Program-made: the position numbers and the translations under genes | Shown: positions 1-11,775 of the stretch, piece after piece | Layout: the number at the start of each line of letters is the position of its first letter | Numbering within the stretch: position 1 is the stretch's first letter | Notes under the pieces: model-generated | Seen by the model: only the letters and a program-made list of their open reading frames with translations | Told to the model about the DNA's origin: nothing | Databases searched by the model: none | Assembly: GCF_007655135.1 (NCBI RefSeq) | Contig: NW_022204326.1 | Location: 1-64,000 of the forward strand | Source of the DNA: Punica granatum | Taxonomy: Eukaryota > Streptophyta > Magnoliopsida > Myrtales > Lythraceae | DNA length: 64,000 nucleotides | Direction: 5' to 3'

Positions 1-228
1 ATCGTTTTATTCTGCGAGAGATTTGTATGTCTAATAAAAACATAATGCATGAGAATTTTTTTAAAAAAAAAATGGTACGAGAACTGGAACAAAAATTTTC
101 TTGATTTTAAATCGAGAACAAATGGTATGGCAATAAATCACTTTATCACTATATATATATGTATATAGACCAAAATCTTAAGTAAGCGAATGCATGTGCT
201 CTAGGTTATTAATTTATGGATCATTTCC

Positions 229-516
229 CTAAACAGAGATCCATGATATATGGTACACATCAGCATTACCATCTATCATAGTGAGTTTAATAAATTTATT
301 CCCCATCTTTGAATTGAGTGATTGATCAATTGTATATATTATACTTTCTTTGGTCAAATAATTGCATGTTATAATTACATCTGACCAATCGAAGGAGCTA
401 TGACCTCTATAGTAAACGTGCAAACCCAGATTCATCAAAGTGATTTTGTTCATGATTCTAGCTGAACATGCAATTATACTATTCGGTCCACCTTCTATAA
501 TTAATTTAAGGTCCAC
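229..516 (-). CDS. unidentified 95-aa ORF, possible small gene or terminal exon
   Basis: An uninterrupted ATG-to-stop frame on the minus strand in otherwise AT-rich DNA. The composition is protein-like and mixed, without low-complexity runs, and includes several Trp, Cys and His residues. I do not recognise a family and see no signal peptide or membrane segment. It may be chance, a terminal exon of a gene lying to the right on the minus strand, or a transposon fragment. Nothing around it suggests a role. Confidence 0.2.
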   Translation of the reverse strand: MDLKLIIEGGPNSIIACSARIMNKITLMNLGLHVYYRGHSSFDWSDVIITCNYLTKESIIYTIDQSLNSKMGNKFIKLTMIDGNADVYHISWISV

Positions 517-959
517 CTTATATTATTATATGAGCATGGAGAACTAGGCTCTACTATTTCTTAAACGTCAAGCATATATATGTGTGGTGTGTGTTTCTTG
601 TAATGGATGAAATTCGTGATAATTAGTTTCAGAAAATTTGGACTAGGGAGACGTACATTTTATAGACCATAATATAATAACATCTATATAGGTGTCGGTG
701 AGAATATGGTCCCCGCAAATGGCGTTCTCTACGTACAGAGGCCGCAGTTGCTTTCAATTACTGACACGGGTTCCGTGGGTCACATGAAGGAACCGCGGCT
801 GCGCGGGACCGGATCTAAGGTCGTCTCTTGTCGGCCAAGAGATTTATCTTCATCTTCATATTGTCATTACACATGCATGGAACTTGCTAATTAAAATAAT
901 CATGTTACGACCAACGTGAAATGGTTCTAGTGATACAACCGTTTTTTCTTTTTAAATAA

Positions 960-1095
960 AATTTCGAGATCGAATATTATAAGTGGAGAAAATTCATGCC
1001 AAGGAGTTTTACACTTTAATGGACCGATCAAATTCAAATTGAATTAAATGAAACTCATTGAATTTCGGATTACGAGGATGCACCAGGAAAAGAAA
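960..1095 (+). mobile_element. SINE-family fragment (3' part)
   Basis: Shares the order of short blocks seen in the SINE at 29683-29872 and in fragments at 13.98, 44.85 and 45.6 kb: a degenerate 'tcgagatcgaat' B-box area, 'gagttttacacttt', 'ggaccgatc', a 'ttgaatta...ctcattgaattt' block and a 'gatgcacca' end followed by an A-rich run. The match is by eye and divergence is high. Confidence 0.35.
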
Positions 1096-1807
1096 TCTTC
1101 CTCAAGATGAGACGGGTGTGTGATAGCTTGCCTTCTCATTGAAATTAAAAGTTTTTGAGTTTGATTTTCGTCAATCGACTTTTTATTCTCTTTCTTTAGA
1201 TTTATCTTGTCCTTTCTTAGATTCTTGAACTTGTCTTATAATCAAAAAAAAAAACTAATTTTATCATAATATAATAATTTGTCTTATTTAACGAGTTTGG
1301 AGAAAGTTTTTACAGTCTTATTTCGTCATGTGATTTGAGAAAAATACCAATAAAAAGGGATGTAAATGATGGATTACTAGAGTTAATATAACTGACGAAT
1401 ATTGGGAATAATGATCACTAAGGATCCCGCCAGTAGGTAAATAACATAGTTTCTAATGTTTTTCCTGTGTATCTTATTTCTTTTGGATTGATCTGTCTCA
1501 TGGTTCCTTTTACTATCTTAATTATGGACATGACCATATTGCAAAATTATATCAACGTTTGTATTTATATCTATTGCATGATTGAATTGATGAGGACGAC
1601 CAATAACTTCTTAACAGAAATCAAATGCATACGACACATGCATCATAGTTGCTCTCACTCCAGCATTTTATTTCTGAGGTTTTTTGTTTCCCAATTGAAT
1701 AAGAAAGAAGCCAAATGTTGCCCAAGGTCAATTAGATCCTGTCGGGAAAGTCCCTTCCGACAGGGATATATGAATTTATACACAATGAGTCTGAGTTACT
1801 GTGTCTC

Positions 1808-1809
<2 letters not shown>

Positions 1810-1838
<29 letters not shown>

Positions 1839-1843
1839 CACAC
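1810..1843. repeat. TG/TA microsatellite with palindromic ends
   Basis: A (TG)n run passes into (TA)n and then (CA)n, so the tract is self-complementary and could extrude as a hairpin. Confidence 0.85.
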
Positions 1844-2811
1844 GAATTTATGCACAATTATATTATATGTATACACTGGCATCTCCACTAGATCTTGCTT
1901 TTTATACTTGCACATTAAAAGAAAAAAAAATCTCCTACACGTACTTTTCCTCTTTATTTTATTACAAATAAAAAAATTACAATGTGGAAGTAAATGCTCC
2001 CGATTATACCTTCCCTGGATAAATACAAAATAATCTGCGAGTTCTAAATATTCCAGAACTTATATTAATTCATTTTCTTTTAATTAATGTTGGGCCTAAA
2101 TAGATATTCTAATCTTTCATGTCATGACTGACTAAATATGCTGCTCGATACGATGTGAACACACGTGAAGCTTTTTGTGATACTCGCCGATGACTTTGCG
2201 TGCTTCTTTCTGCCAATAATTGTCAGAAAATGCACGTGCTCTTAGAAACATAATAAATAATAATTCAATTAAACTCACTTGACTAATAATAATGATTCGA
2301 GTAAATCCTCTCTTTTTTGTTTATTAATTTAACAGTTTTGCTTCTTTTTTCTCGGTAGGTAACGTTTTTGCATTTTTTGTGTTCCTCTGATAACTAATAT
2401 CATGTTACTCTGTTTATTTCTGTAACGTGCAATTTGCGTGGATGTATGTTTTTTCTAAGATCATTAGATGATCCACTGTTTATTTATGCATTAATGATTG
2501 CAATTTGATGGTAAAAAAAAAACGATTACCCCAAACAGTGATTATCTTATATATCTTATGTCTCATCTCTTCATATGCGAATAGAGATCAATGTATTCCA
2601 TACTCGGAATTAATGTGGTTCATTTTTATTTCCATTAGATTGAGGTTCCCTAATTACTTTCAGCTAGATGAAAGGCCCAACTGGGCCCATTAATAGATCA
2701 TATATTGCACTAATTTGTTGTATACAGCTTCAACAGAATTATGTTATGTGTTCGTTTGGATATGATACGATGTGGTTCTAATATATACTAGTTTCTTTTG
2801 CTCAATTTCAG

Positions 2812-3499
2812 CCGTGGTTGGAAGCGGGTTCATAGCGAAGGGCATAAGCTTCGAGAACTACGCGGGACCCGAAAAGCACCAGGCCGTGGCCCTTCGGAGC
2901 GGTTCCGACTTATCAGTCTTTTACCAATGTAGCTTCATAGGGTACCAGGATACTCTGTACGTGCACTCCCTACGGCAGTTCTACCGGGAGTGCGACATCT
3001 ACGGCACAGTTGACTTTATCTTCGGGAATGCTGCGGTCGTGATTCAGATGTGCAACCTGTATGCCCGGAAGCCCAACCAGAACCAGAAGAACATGTTCAC
3101 TGCCCAGGGACGGGAGGACCCGAACCAGAACACGGGGATCTCAATCCTCAACTGCAAGGTCACCGCTGCAGCGGACCTCATTCCCGTGAAGTCATCGTTC
3201 AAGAATTACCTAGGCCGGCCCTGGAAGGAGTACTCGAGGACGGTGTTCATGAAGTCATACATCGATGACCTGGGGACCCAGCCGGGTGGCTGGAGTGGGA
3301 TGGGGATTTTGCGTTGAGCACGCTTTACTACGGGGAGTACATGAACAGAGGGCCAGGCTCAAACACGAGCGCGAGGGTGACGTGGCCGGGGTACCGGGTG
3401 ATCAACGACTCAACGGAGGCCAGCCAGTTCACCGTGGAGTCATTCATACAAGGGACCCAGTGGCTCAACGCCACCGGGTTAATCACTATCCTGGTTTGA
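2812..3499 (+). pseudogene. pectin methylesterase (pectinesterase, CE8) relic: last exon only, frameshifted
   Basis: Plant pectinesterases remove methyl esters from homogalacturonan in the wall. The exon opens after an acceptor (AG at 2810-2811), in phase 1, with [20 protein letters not shown], and then carries the family core: the [10 protein letters not shown] block, GYQDTLY (acid Asp), the DFIFGNA nucleophile Asp and LGRPW with its Arg. After PGGW at about 3293 the frame breaks. The rest of the domain ([21 protein letters not shown], the VTWPGY and STEASQFTV blocks) continues one frame over and ends at TGA 3497-3499. The break fits loss of 4 nt from a short direct repeat of ggctgg type. 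The first exon (PMEI-like pro-region and first catalytic half) is not found in the 2.8 kb upstream. Unless the break is an assembly error, no full enzyme can be made. The GC-rich codons suggest recent function. Confidence 0.88.
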
Positions 3500-5217
3500 G
3501 TTAAGGGGCATATTGGGAAAGCCAATTTCTTTATTTTGGCCCTTCATTGTGCATTTGCATTGCATTGGTTCGCAGATAATTGCTTAGGAAACGGATAAAC
3601 CTCTGAAAAAATTAGAGAAATTGAAATGTGCATTGCCAATGGCAGGGTGTAATTTGTGGGCACGCCGGAGTGCCACTTTCTTATTTTCTACAAGGAAGAA
3701 TAAAATAAATTAAAATAATTCATCTTTCTATATTCATATATTTCATGTATATTACAATTTTTTTTTCATCTAGTATATAATTGGTATGAAATTCGAGTGG
3801 CAAGCGGTTGTGGCTTCCTTAATTATAATGCAAGATCGGATCATTAAGAATGTTAACGCGGTTTGTAGTTCAAGCTTCGATATTTGATTTCATCCCTTCG
3901 CGGAATGGATGAAATTGAATATCGAAGCCTATGAATCTGACTCATTGCATTTAATCCTTGCTCGTGAATTAAACACCCAATAATCTCTCGTAGTAGAATT
4001 GGATGTCAAGGAATTTGTGATTTCATTACGGGTTCTTTAAACGATAAATTTTGACCAATGCCCCTGCTTTGGGCTGCAAGACCCTATTCCAAATATTGAC
4101 TTCAGGGTTCACAGCATATATCGTGAAGTTAATACCGTGGCTGACTTCCTTGCTAGGCTCGTTAGAAATGATTTGTATATATCTCTAGCAGGACATAGCC
4201 CATTTCGTTAACCCCGTGTCTCACTAGTTTGTATCCAAGACGGAGACTCTTCGGATCGATGTTCCGATTAGTTAATATATGCCCCTCTGGACTCTATTTC
4301 TACCAAAAAAGAAAGGAAAACGAACTTAAGTTCACTTAGACATCTGCTTGGTAGACTTTTCATTTTAGTAAGATGGATTTCTTGGATGTTAAACCTTATA
4401 CTAACCTCTTCCTCAAGGGGACAAAAGAAAAAAGTAATTTTGTCAAATTGGGAAAGTGAACATAAGTAATTTCACTAAAAACTTATAATTTTCCATTTAA
4501 TGTCAAAATTTTAGGGATGGATGACTGTCATCCACTCCACAGCCAAACCCCTCCCCAGTCCATCCCTGCGTATTAGTGGGAATTACTTCCAACGTTTATC
4601 CGAACAAGATTGGCGCTGAAGGATAAAATATCTCAAGTAAATTTTCTTGCTATCTATTGACCTAAAAAAAAAAATCATCTTGCTTTCCATTGGGTCCAGT
4701 CCACCTCTTGTTTGTTGCTCCTCTAGTGAGACTTTGTATTTGAGCAATGGCCCATTAGGCCATCTGTTAGGGAAGCTCTGTGTATTTCCTGTACAACACT
4801 CTCGGGAAAGTAAAACCACTCTGATGGGCTGTGTCTGCCCTCAACTTATGCCCAACTATAGAAAGTAATTTTGGTTATAACAATAAGGAGGCTCACGATT
4901 TAATACAAGAATATGGAAAACGAAAAGAAAAAAACAAGTTCAGGAGTCGCAGCGAAAATCAAACTTAAAAACCCTCTCAATTTCTAATGAGTGGTGTACC
5001 GCTGTACTAAGCCCACCCCATCTAGGGAATAAATTGAGGTCTTCAGGGTATATTGATGAATGTAGTTAATGACGTCCTAATCTTATTTTATAAAATTTTC
5101 AATTTACTCTTTAATCTCTAAAAATAAAGAAATATTAAAAATACAAAATACCGTTATACAAATATTTTATGGAGATATAATTAAATATTTATGACCTCAA
5201 AGAAAATAAAAGAACAA
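3500..5217. other. intergenic, mostly featureless
   Basis: Downstream of the PME relic. Apart from the RNase H-like fragment near 4.1 kb, I see only AT-rich spacer DNA and short chance frames. Confidence 0.5.
4090..4185 (+). pseudogene. RNase H-domain fragment of a retroelement
   Basis: One reading frame gives VHSIYREVNTVADFLARLV, matching the C-terminal signature of RNase H domains in plant LINEs and related reverse-transcriptase proteins (H-x-x-R-x-x-N-x-x-A-D-x-L-A). The frame opens only briefly: upstream and downstream reading frames are closed, and no RT sequence adjoins it. It is most likely the 3' remnant of a decayed non-LTR element. Confidence 0.45.
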
Positions 5218-5226
5218 AAATTATAG

Positions 5227-5940
5227 GGGTTAATCACGTAAAAAAGCACGATCTTTGCTCGAATTCCCAATTCTATCATGACGTTTAAAAAATGGCACGG
5301 CAAAGCATGACCTTTGATTTTTTTCATGTTTACATCATACCGTCAATTTTTCCATTAATCTTAATGGTAACAGCTGACGTCGACTGTGGCTGGATTTGAT
5401 TGGATTGGTGTACCCCACGAGATTTATTTAATAAAAATAGTTCTGAATTTTTTTTTAAAAAAAAGGAGGAACGAAAGAGGAGGAGGCTATCGGCAGTGGT
5501 GGCCACGATTGCAACCACCACCCTACCAATTGGGGTCACCAGTCACCTCTCCTATGGTCGGTGACCCCGATTAGAGTGGTGGTGGCCGCAATTGTGGTCA
5601 TTACAACCATTATCGAACGGTCTCTAGTGTGGCCTGTGACCCCGATTGTAGCGGTAGTGGCCGCAATTGTGGCCACCACCGTCGGCAGCCTTCCCCTACC
5701 CCCAATTTCGTTCTTTTCTTTTTTAAAAATTTTTAAGAATTTTTTTTGGGGTTCACCGGTCCAATGAAATCGCGCCACGTCGCATTGTCAACCCAACGTC
5801 AAGCGTTACCGTAAGATTAATTGACAATGTGATAGAAACGTGACAAAAAGTAAAGGTAGTGTTTCTTTGTAATATTTTTAAAAGGTCGTGATAGAATATG
5901 AAATTCGAGCAAAAGTCGTGTTTTTTTACGTGATTAACCC
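5227..5940. mobile_element. Mutator-type MITE / fold-back element with long TIRs
   Basis: Left end GGGTTAATCACGTAAAAAAG and the reverse complement of the right end are nearly identical for at least 50-60 bp. The flanks are 9-bp direct repeats with one mismatch (aaattatag at 5218-5226, aaattatat at 5941-5949). A 9-bp duplication with long TIRs is the Mutator-like pattern. The GC-richer interior repeats a 'gtggtggccgcaattgtgg' theme on both arms and encodes no transposase. Confidence 0.75.
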
Positions 5941-6520
5941 AAATTATATATAGTCTAAAATCGTAGGGGTGTATATGGGTATCGCGTAAACCCGAAACCG
6001 ATAGAAACCTACCATAATTGGTAGGTTTTGGGTAGTAATTTGAGGAACCGGTTAGAATCGATTTGGTTTCAGTTTCAATTTCACTATACTAAGTACCTAG
6101 AACTAGTATCCGAAACCTTTTCTTTTTTTAAAAAAATCTTATATATATATATATATATATGTTAAGTATTTCTATATTTGGAATCAATTTTCTACAAGAT
6201 AGGGTCCAGATACTATAAAAAATACAAGGTCTCGGACTCGCACACCCTATGAACCGTACTCATCATATTGATAAACTAGATGGTATCATCCTTTCCCGAT
6301 CAGTCGCTAACCTCTACGGATTACAGCGTTTAAGATATGTATAAAATTGATTTACCAAGAGCTATTAGGTTTGAGGATATTATAATTGTGGATAACTTCC
6401 ATATATATCACCTATAGTTTTATAAATTGCCACCAACGCCCCCTCCTTTTTTGGTAAACTAACACCCCCTCCTTTTACAACTAGGACATCCATCAACCGT
6501 ACTTCTACTGATGTGGCAGC

Positions 6521-6985
6521 TAAAAGCATTTCCAATGGAGGCCTCTCCTAGGGCCATGGCGACGTGGCAACTTTTGAGCACCAGCCCCACCCCCATTTGA
6601 GAGGCACCCCGAAGAGGGCCTCATCCCTCTGAGTAGGGACGAGTCCCTCTTTAGCCATAGTTGTGGCAGCCTGTTGCACAACAACTTATGTATATATATA
6701 CATATATAAATATATATATTATTGACGTGCAAGAGAGCCAATTGTGCCTATCGCTCTCGCTGTGTGGCATGTAGCGGGCCACCCATTTAAAGGCCAACTT
6801 CTTTATAACACAATATATATATATATATGTATGATATAAAATATTTTTATTATAAAATTAAAAAGTGTAGGATCACAATGGGGACCAACCATTTGAGTAG
6901 AGATCCTATTTTTACTAGGCCCTGTGGCACGGTGTGTGCCCTTAACAGGGACCCAAGGAGAGCCTCCTATTGTAGATGCTTTAAT
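6521..6985. mobile_element. MITE with about 26-bp TIRs ('CCAATGGAGGC' type)
   Basis: The ends TAAAAGCATTTCCAATGGAG and, inverted, TAAAGCATCTACAATAGGAG form imperfect terminal inverted repeats. The interior carries TA microsatellite and no coding sequence. The target duplication is not clear, so the superfamily is left open. Confidence 0.55.
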
Positions 6986-7751
6986 GAGTAGGCGATACAG
7001 ATACAATATTTTGATGTGACACTATATTATTTTTATTTAAAAAAGATCTAAAAAACCTAAAATAAAATAAAATAAATAACTTAATTGGAAAAATTGCTGG
7101 TAAAGCTCCCCTACTGACAACTCACCCCCGAGGTTAGGCCATCGAAGATGCCGATGGTCTCTACTGACCCTGGCAAAGAGCTCGCGCCGATGATTTGGCT
7201 CCCTTTCTCTCTGCATTATCAGGGAGAGAGAATGGGGAACACCGATAATGGGCCCCCAATCGGCCACCCAGTGCTGAGATGAAGTAACCGGAGGCGTCGG
7301 AAAAATCAAAGAAATAAAATCAGTATTATTCCATTCATAAAATAGATGGTATCATTTTAAAAAACATGGTGTAAGATATGTCTAAAATCGATTCCTATCA
7401 GTTTCATTTAATTATAAACTTTTGAAACTCTTAATTTACTCCATGTTGATCACTTGTTACTAAGGAAATAAGCTAATAGTTCATTTGTTCGGCGTTGTTG
7501 ACCCATCTGGTTAATTACCATGAAGTTCGGCCCGTTATAGAACATCCTGTCTCGAGGCATAGCCATATACGTCATGCGAAAGCATGAGCCTACATTATGA
7601 CACCACCACATTGTCACTGACAGAGTTGCTAAGAAATTGAACAATCCATTTGCCCCATGTGCTATTGACTAATGAACCAAGATCCGGAGAGATGAAGATG
7701 GCATAAAACTCGAGATCAAGGACTCTCTAAACCACTCGATCGGGAGGTGCA

Positions 7752-8280
7752 TCTTGTATAGCTAGATTAACCATCACATTGTCATTTTTTTCGATTATAA
7801 GAAAGGTCCATACACCTAGTAAAAATATATAAAATTAAACGAAATAAAGGAATACACATGTGTCACTGGCGATAATTAAATTTAAAACCTCTAGATTGTG
7901 AGTTGACATTTTGGCCATTGCACTAAAACTTCATCCTCACTGCATTGCCTTTTCTTTGAGCACACTGCCACATACATAATTTCTTTATTTTACACAGCTC
8001 ACCTCCCTTTCTTGTATAACTAAATTAATCACCACATTGTCAATATATATATTTTTATCATCATGAAGGTTCACAGACCTAATAGAAATTTTAAAAATTA
8101 AACGAAATAAAAGGACACATATATCCTATTAATTAGGACTGAAGTTAAGACATTTCGGTCTCCGATCGGCATCTTAACTACTGCATTTTGACCCCTCCCT
8201 CCACCGTTTTCCCATTTCTTTGAGCACATTGCCACGTTCATGTTTTCTTTATTTTACATAGCTCCCCTCCCATTTGGAGA
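7752..8280. repeat. diverged tandem duplication, two units of about 260 bp
   Basis: Unit 1 (7752-8010) and unit 2 (8011-8280) share in order 'cttgtat', 'accacattgtc', 'aattaaacgaaataaa', 'ctttgagcaca' and 'ttctttattttaca'. Their divergence suggests an old local duplication of unknown content. Confidence 0.65.
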
Positions 8281-9202
8281 ACTCATGGCAGACCGGCAAA
8301 AGAAGAAAAAAGAAAGATTATGCAAGGAAATGGTTGGTTGGCAGAGAGAAATCAGAGATTTGCTAATCATCCACTGCCACGAGCACGCCTCCTTTTTGGA
8401 CTTTTAATTTAGTTATACAAGAATAACAACACGCCACCAAAGATCATGATATCTAATAGTTTTTAATTTACTCTTATATGATTTAGTAATTTCAAGAGGT
8501 GGTAATCCTTTTCAAGAAGTGTGTGACAGGACTTAAAGGGCCATCAGTTTCTCTGAATTTTCTATTGATGGTGCCAAGTTCACGGAGTCAATGCATGCGC
8601 TAATTATTCAATTTATTTAATATATTTGCAATTAGAGGGAGAGAGTTAGAATATTTCATAGCGGGGAAGATATAGTCGACGCCGCTGCTGATCTTTTTTA
8701 CTTAAGAATAACTGCACACACTTCAGAATATAATACACAAGTCCATAGGATTCCTCCTCCTCCTCCTCCTATTGGGTCCATAAAATAGAGAATAGCCCCA
8801 AAAGGAAAAGAAAATAAAGAAAAGGCCATACTGTGTATATGCATGGGAGACTGTGCAACCTTGACCCGAAAACTGAAGCCGCAGAATAATTCTTTGTTTT
8901 CCATTTCATGTCATCATATCAAATTATCAATTACTATCTTTCTTTTTCATCATATATAGATATATGTCATTTAATTATCCTACGAACAATTCTTGCTATC
9001 AACTTCTTGCGCACAAACCCAAAGTTGAAGTTGAGCAGCATGGATTTATCGAACAGAAAGAGAACTACATATAGGAGTATGGATGATTTCACCAACGAAA
9101 ATTGACTAAAAACTTTTATTTTTAGGAGAAAATATATCTTAATTATTCTATTAAATCCCTTTTTTCAGAGACTCAAAAGTAAGAAAGTCTAAACTTATAT
9201 GC

Positions 9203-9430
9203 AGTGTTTGGTTTCGAAGTATGATTTTAAAATCAGATTTTGATTTTCAAAAAAAGTGGTATAAATGGTTATGTATGGGTTCACCTTTTGACGTTATATG
9301 AGTTATTTTATTTTATTGTGAAAAAAAATGGTATAAATGGAGCCCACCCTTTCATTTTGTATGAGTTTTTTTTGTTGTTAGTAGAATTAAATTAAAGTGA
9401 GATTTTAAAATCACACTTTGAAACCAAACA
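9203..9430. mobile_element. MITE with TTTGGTTTC...GAAACCAAA inverted ends
   Basis: The left end (TTTGGTTTCGAAGTATGATT) and the inverted right end (TTTGGTTTCAAAGTGTGATT) match over about 30 bp, including an internal 'gattttaaaatc' palindrome. The body is AT-rich and non-coding. The target duplication is unresolved. Confidence 0.5.
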
Positions 9431-9498
9431 AATTCAGAATATGATATTTCACTCTTTGTAAAAGTTCATTTTATTTTATCTGTAGCCCATATAATCTA

Positions 9499-9731
9499 GG
9501 GTGAGTTGCCTTAAAAATCATGAACTATTGCTTCACTTTTTAGTACTAAGAATCGCCAATTATTGCTTAAGTTTCAAATCTACCACGTGAGCAAAATGGA
9601 CAAAAAACTTAACATATGACATATTTGAAACTTAAGTAAGTAATAGTTTGTGATTTTTGGTGTTATAAAATAAAGCTCGTGGTAGATTTGAGACTTCATG
9701 CATAGTTCATGATTTTGGGTGCAATTTACCC
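9499..9731. mobile_element. short Mutator-type MITE
   Basis: The ends GGGTGAGTTGCC and, inverted, GGGTAAATTGCACC continue through a shared AAAATCATGAACTAT block. The flanks tataatcta (9490-9498) and tataatata (9732-9740) are a 9-bp duplication with one mismatch. It is 233 bp and non-coding. Confidence 0.65.
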
Positions 9732-9807
9732 TATAATATATAAATAATACCTATAGCTCGATTTAATTTCCAACTAAGAATTTCCCATTATATATATTTA
9801 TATATAT

Positions 9808-10491
9808 TGTAGTGAAATGTCTCACATTTGACCAAGGGAACATGTACACTCGACCAATGAAGGAACTGACAAAGACGATGAACGTTTGGGAGCAATCGAG
9901 CACCCTAGAAGCAAGTCTATAAGCTGTGCTGCAGCGATGCACTTGGAGTGCTGCAGCACTGGAAGGCTTTTCGGTTCAGTCTGTTTTGGTGGCAATTGTG
10001 CTGCAGCAATGCACTCGAAGTGCTGCAGCACTACAAGGCCATCCGTTCCTAATGGCTACGGTGTATGCGGCAGCACAGTGAGGATGGTACTACAGCACTA
10101 CTCTATTAAGAGTATTTTAGGAAGATTTTGGCCGAGATCTCTTTCCAATTTTATCGAGTCTTGTTTCTGCTGAAGCATGTATCTTATTAAAATAGAGAGA
10201 TATCAAAGAGAAAAATATATTGTCGTTCAATAGATTGGAAGAAAATGTGAGAGCTTGGGAAACACTCAAGAGCGAGAGAGCTAGATCCTCGGTGTAGTGG
10301 TCTTAGGTGGGAGTAGAGTGAGATTGATATCTCTATTACTTGTAATCTCCGTTCTTCATAGTAAATTATTTCTTGAAACTGGCCGTGGAGGTTTACCTTT
10401 CCTCGTTGGAAGGGGTTTTACCACGTAGATCGATCATGTCCTACTTTCTCGCTTTTTCTTTGTTTGATCGTTAATCATCGACATCATAGCA
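9808..10491 (+). mobile_element. probable solo LTR (Copia-like)
   Basis: The candidate LTR starts TG (9808), ends CA (10491) and has flanks tatat/tatat. The AT-rich flank makes that duplication weak evidence. The end region has the transcript-end look of Copia LTRs ('ttgtaatctcc', 'tagtaaatt', then a 'gaggtttacc...ttaccacgtag' block). The left part carries a duplicated GC-rich palindrome around CTGCAG at about 9925-9960 and 10000-10030. No PBS or coding region follows. Confidence 0.45.
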
Positions 10492-11424
10492 TATATAGAC
10501 AACATATATAGACGGGGCATCGAGCTACGCACTTGGAGTCCATTTCTTGATAATGCTCCTATTAATGGGATTTCAATTAGTTGGCAACTCTTGGGAGATA
10601 TAACTGTCGCCACTTACCCCATCATTGTATTGCTTTAGTTTTGGACTCTAATCCTGTTTTCCAATTAAAAAACTTGGTACATGTCTTGAACTACTCATAG
10701 TGGTCATATCTCCGTATGATTTGGGGTTTGAACTACAATCTCTTTGAGGCACCTGTGAATAGGAACAATTATTTCATTATAATATTGTTTTAATATAATA
10801 TAATCTCTGACTGTCTCAATATTGTTTTAATATAATACAATTTGTGACCGTCTCTATATTGTTATCGGTGTACTTGATCTGTTTTACTGACAAAAGTTGT
10901 TTTCTCCGTGTACTTTCACCAATAGCCATGATAAATTCCAAGCAATAAAAAAATAAAAAAAGACTTTTAAAAATGCATAGTTCATGGTTTATTTATTTTT
11001 TATATGGATTTTAGTATATATAATTCTTCTACCTTTTCCCTCATAATTTATGCATAACGTCATTCTCAGGGAATATGTAATCCTCTCTTATTGACAATTT
11101 GGCATTAATTCCATTTGCCATAAAATAAAGCACTGCATTGCATCAAATATTAATTTGAAATGTGTGACATTGTTAATTGATGAGAGCACTCAACTAATCT
11201 AGAGAAGAACAAAAACGAGAAAAAAACGAAAAGAAAGTCAATGTCCAAATGCAGAATTATTATACAAAAATATCATTTCAGGTCCATCCATTAGAGGTGG
11301 CGAGTGGGTGGGATTTTCCCTCCCGCACCACCTTTTTTTTTTACTATTTTAATTAAAAATATAATATTCTAATATGTATTTTATAAAATTTTTATTTTAT
11401 ATTTTGTATGTGTTTTGATTTTTT

Positions 11425-11775
11425 AATAATGAAACCGATTATTTTCCCATCAATCTAATGAACACCTTACAAGTTCACGATATAATTATATTTCGGCCAC
11501 ACGTTTTTATTTTTATTTTTTAACAACGAAGGATGTTTGAGCGTCGGCCGACTATTTATATTTCCATATTTTTAATAGTGAAAGATGCTCAAATTTCAAT
11601 CAACTATTTCCCACGATTCTCATGAATACAGTACAAGTTTACATAACAATTGTAACTCAATTACACGCTTCTTTTTTCTTTTAATAATGAAGGGTGTTTG
11701 CATTTCGGTGGACTATTCCCCATGGCTTCATGAACACCCTACAAGTTCACGAGACATATTATAATTTAGCCCCAT
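11425..11775. repeat. three degenerate tandem units, about 110-160 bp each
   Basis: The order 'aataatgaa..gtttg..cggnngactatt...catgaacaccctacaagttcac...ttacacg' recurs three times (most clearly at 11445, 11600 and 11720) with heavy divergence. Origin unknown. Confidence 0.5.

Larger units (their letters stand above)
1..2811. other. gene-poor AT-rich stretch left of the PME relic
   Basis: No recognisable exon apart from the doubtful minus-strand ORF at 229-516. The longest plus frame (1467-2033) runs through TG/TA microsatellite and poly-A and looks non-coding. If the PME relic once had its usual first exon, it is not in these 2.8 kb. A SINE-like tail lies at about 960-1095. Confidence 0.6.

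Noticed and set aside
706..894. 62-aa plus ORF in a slightly GC-richer patch
   Set aside because: No PME pro-domain or other family features, and no donor site in a fitting place. Likely chance.
1467..2033. 188-aa plus ORF
   Set aside because: Passes through (TG)n/(TA)n microsatellite and poly-A with Tyr/Ile runs; not coding.
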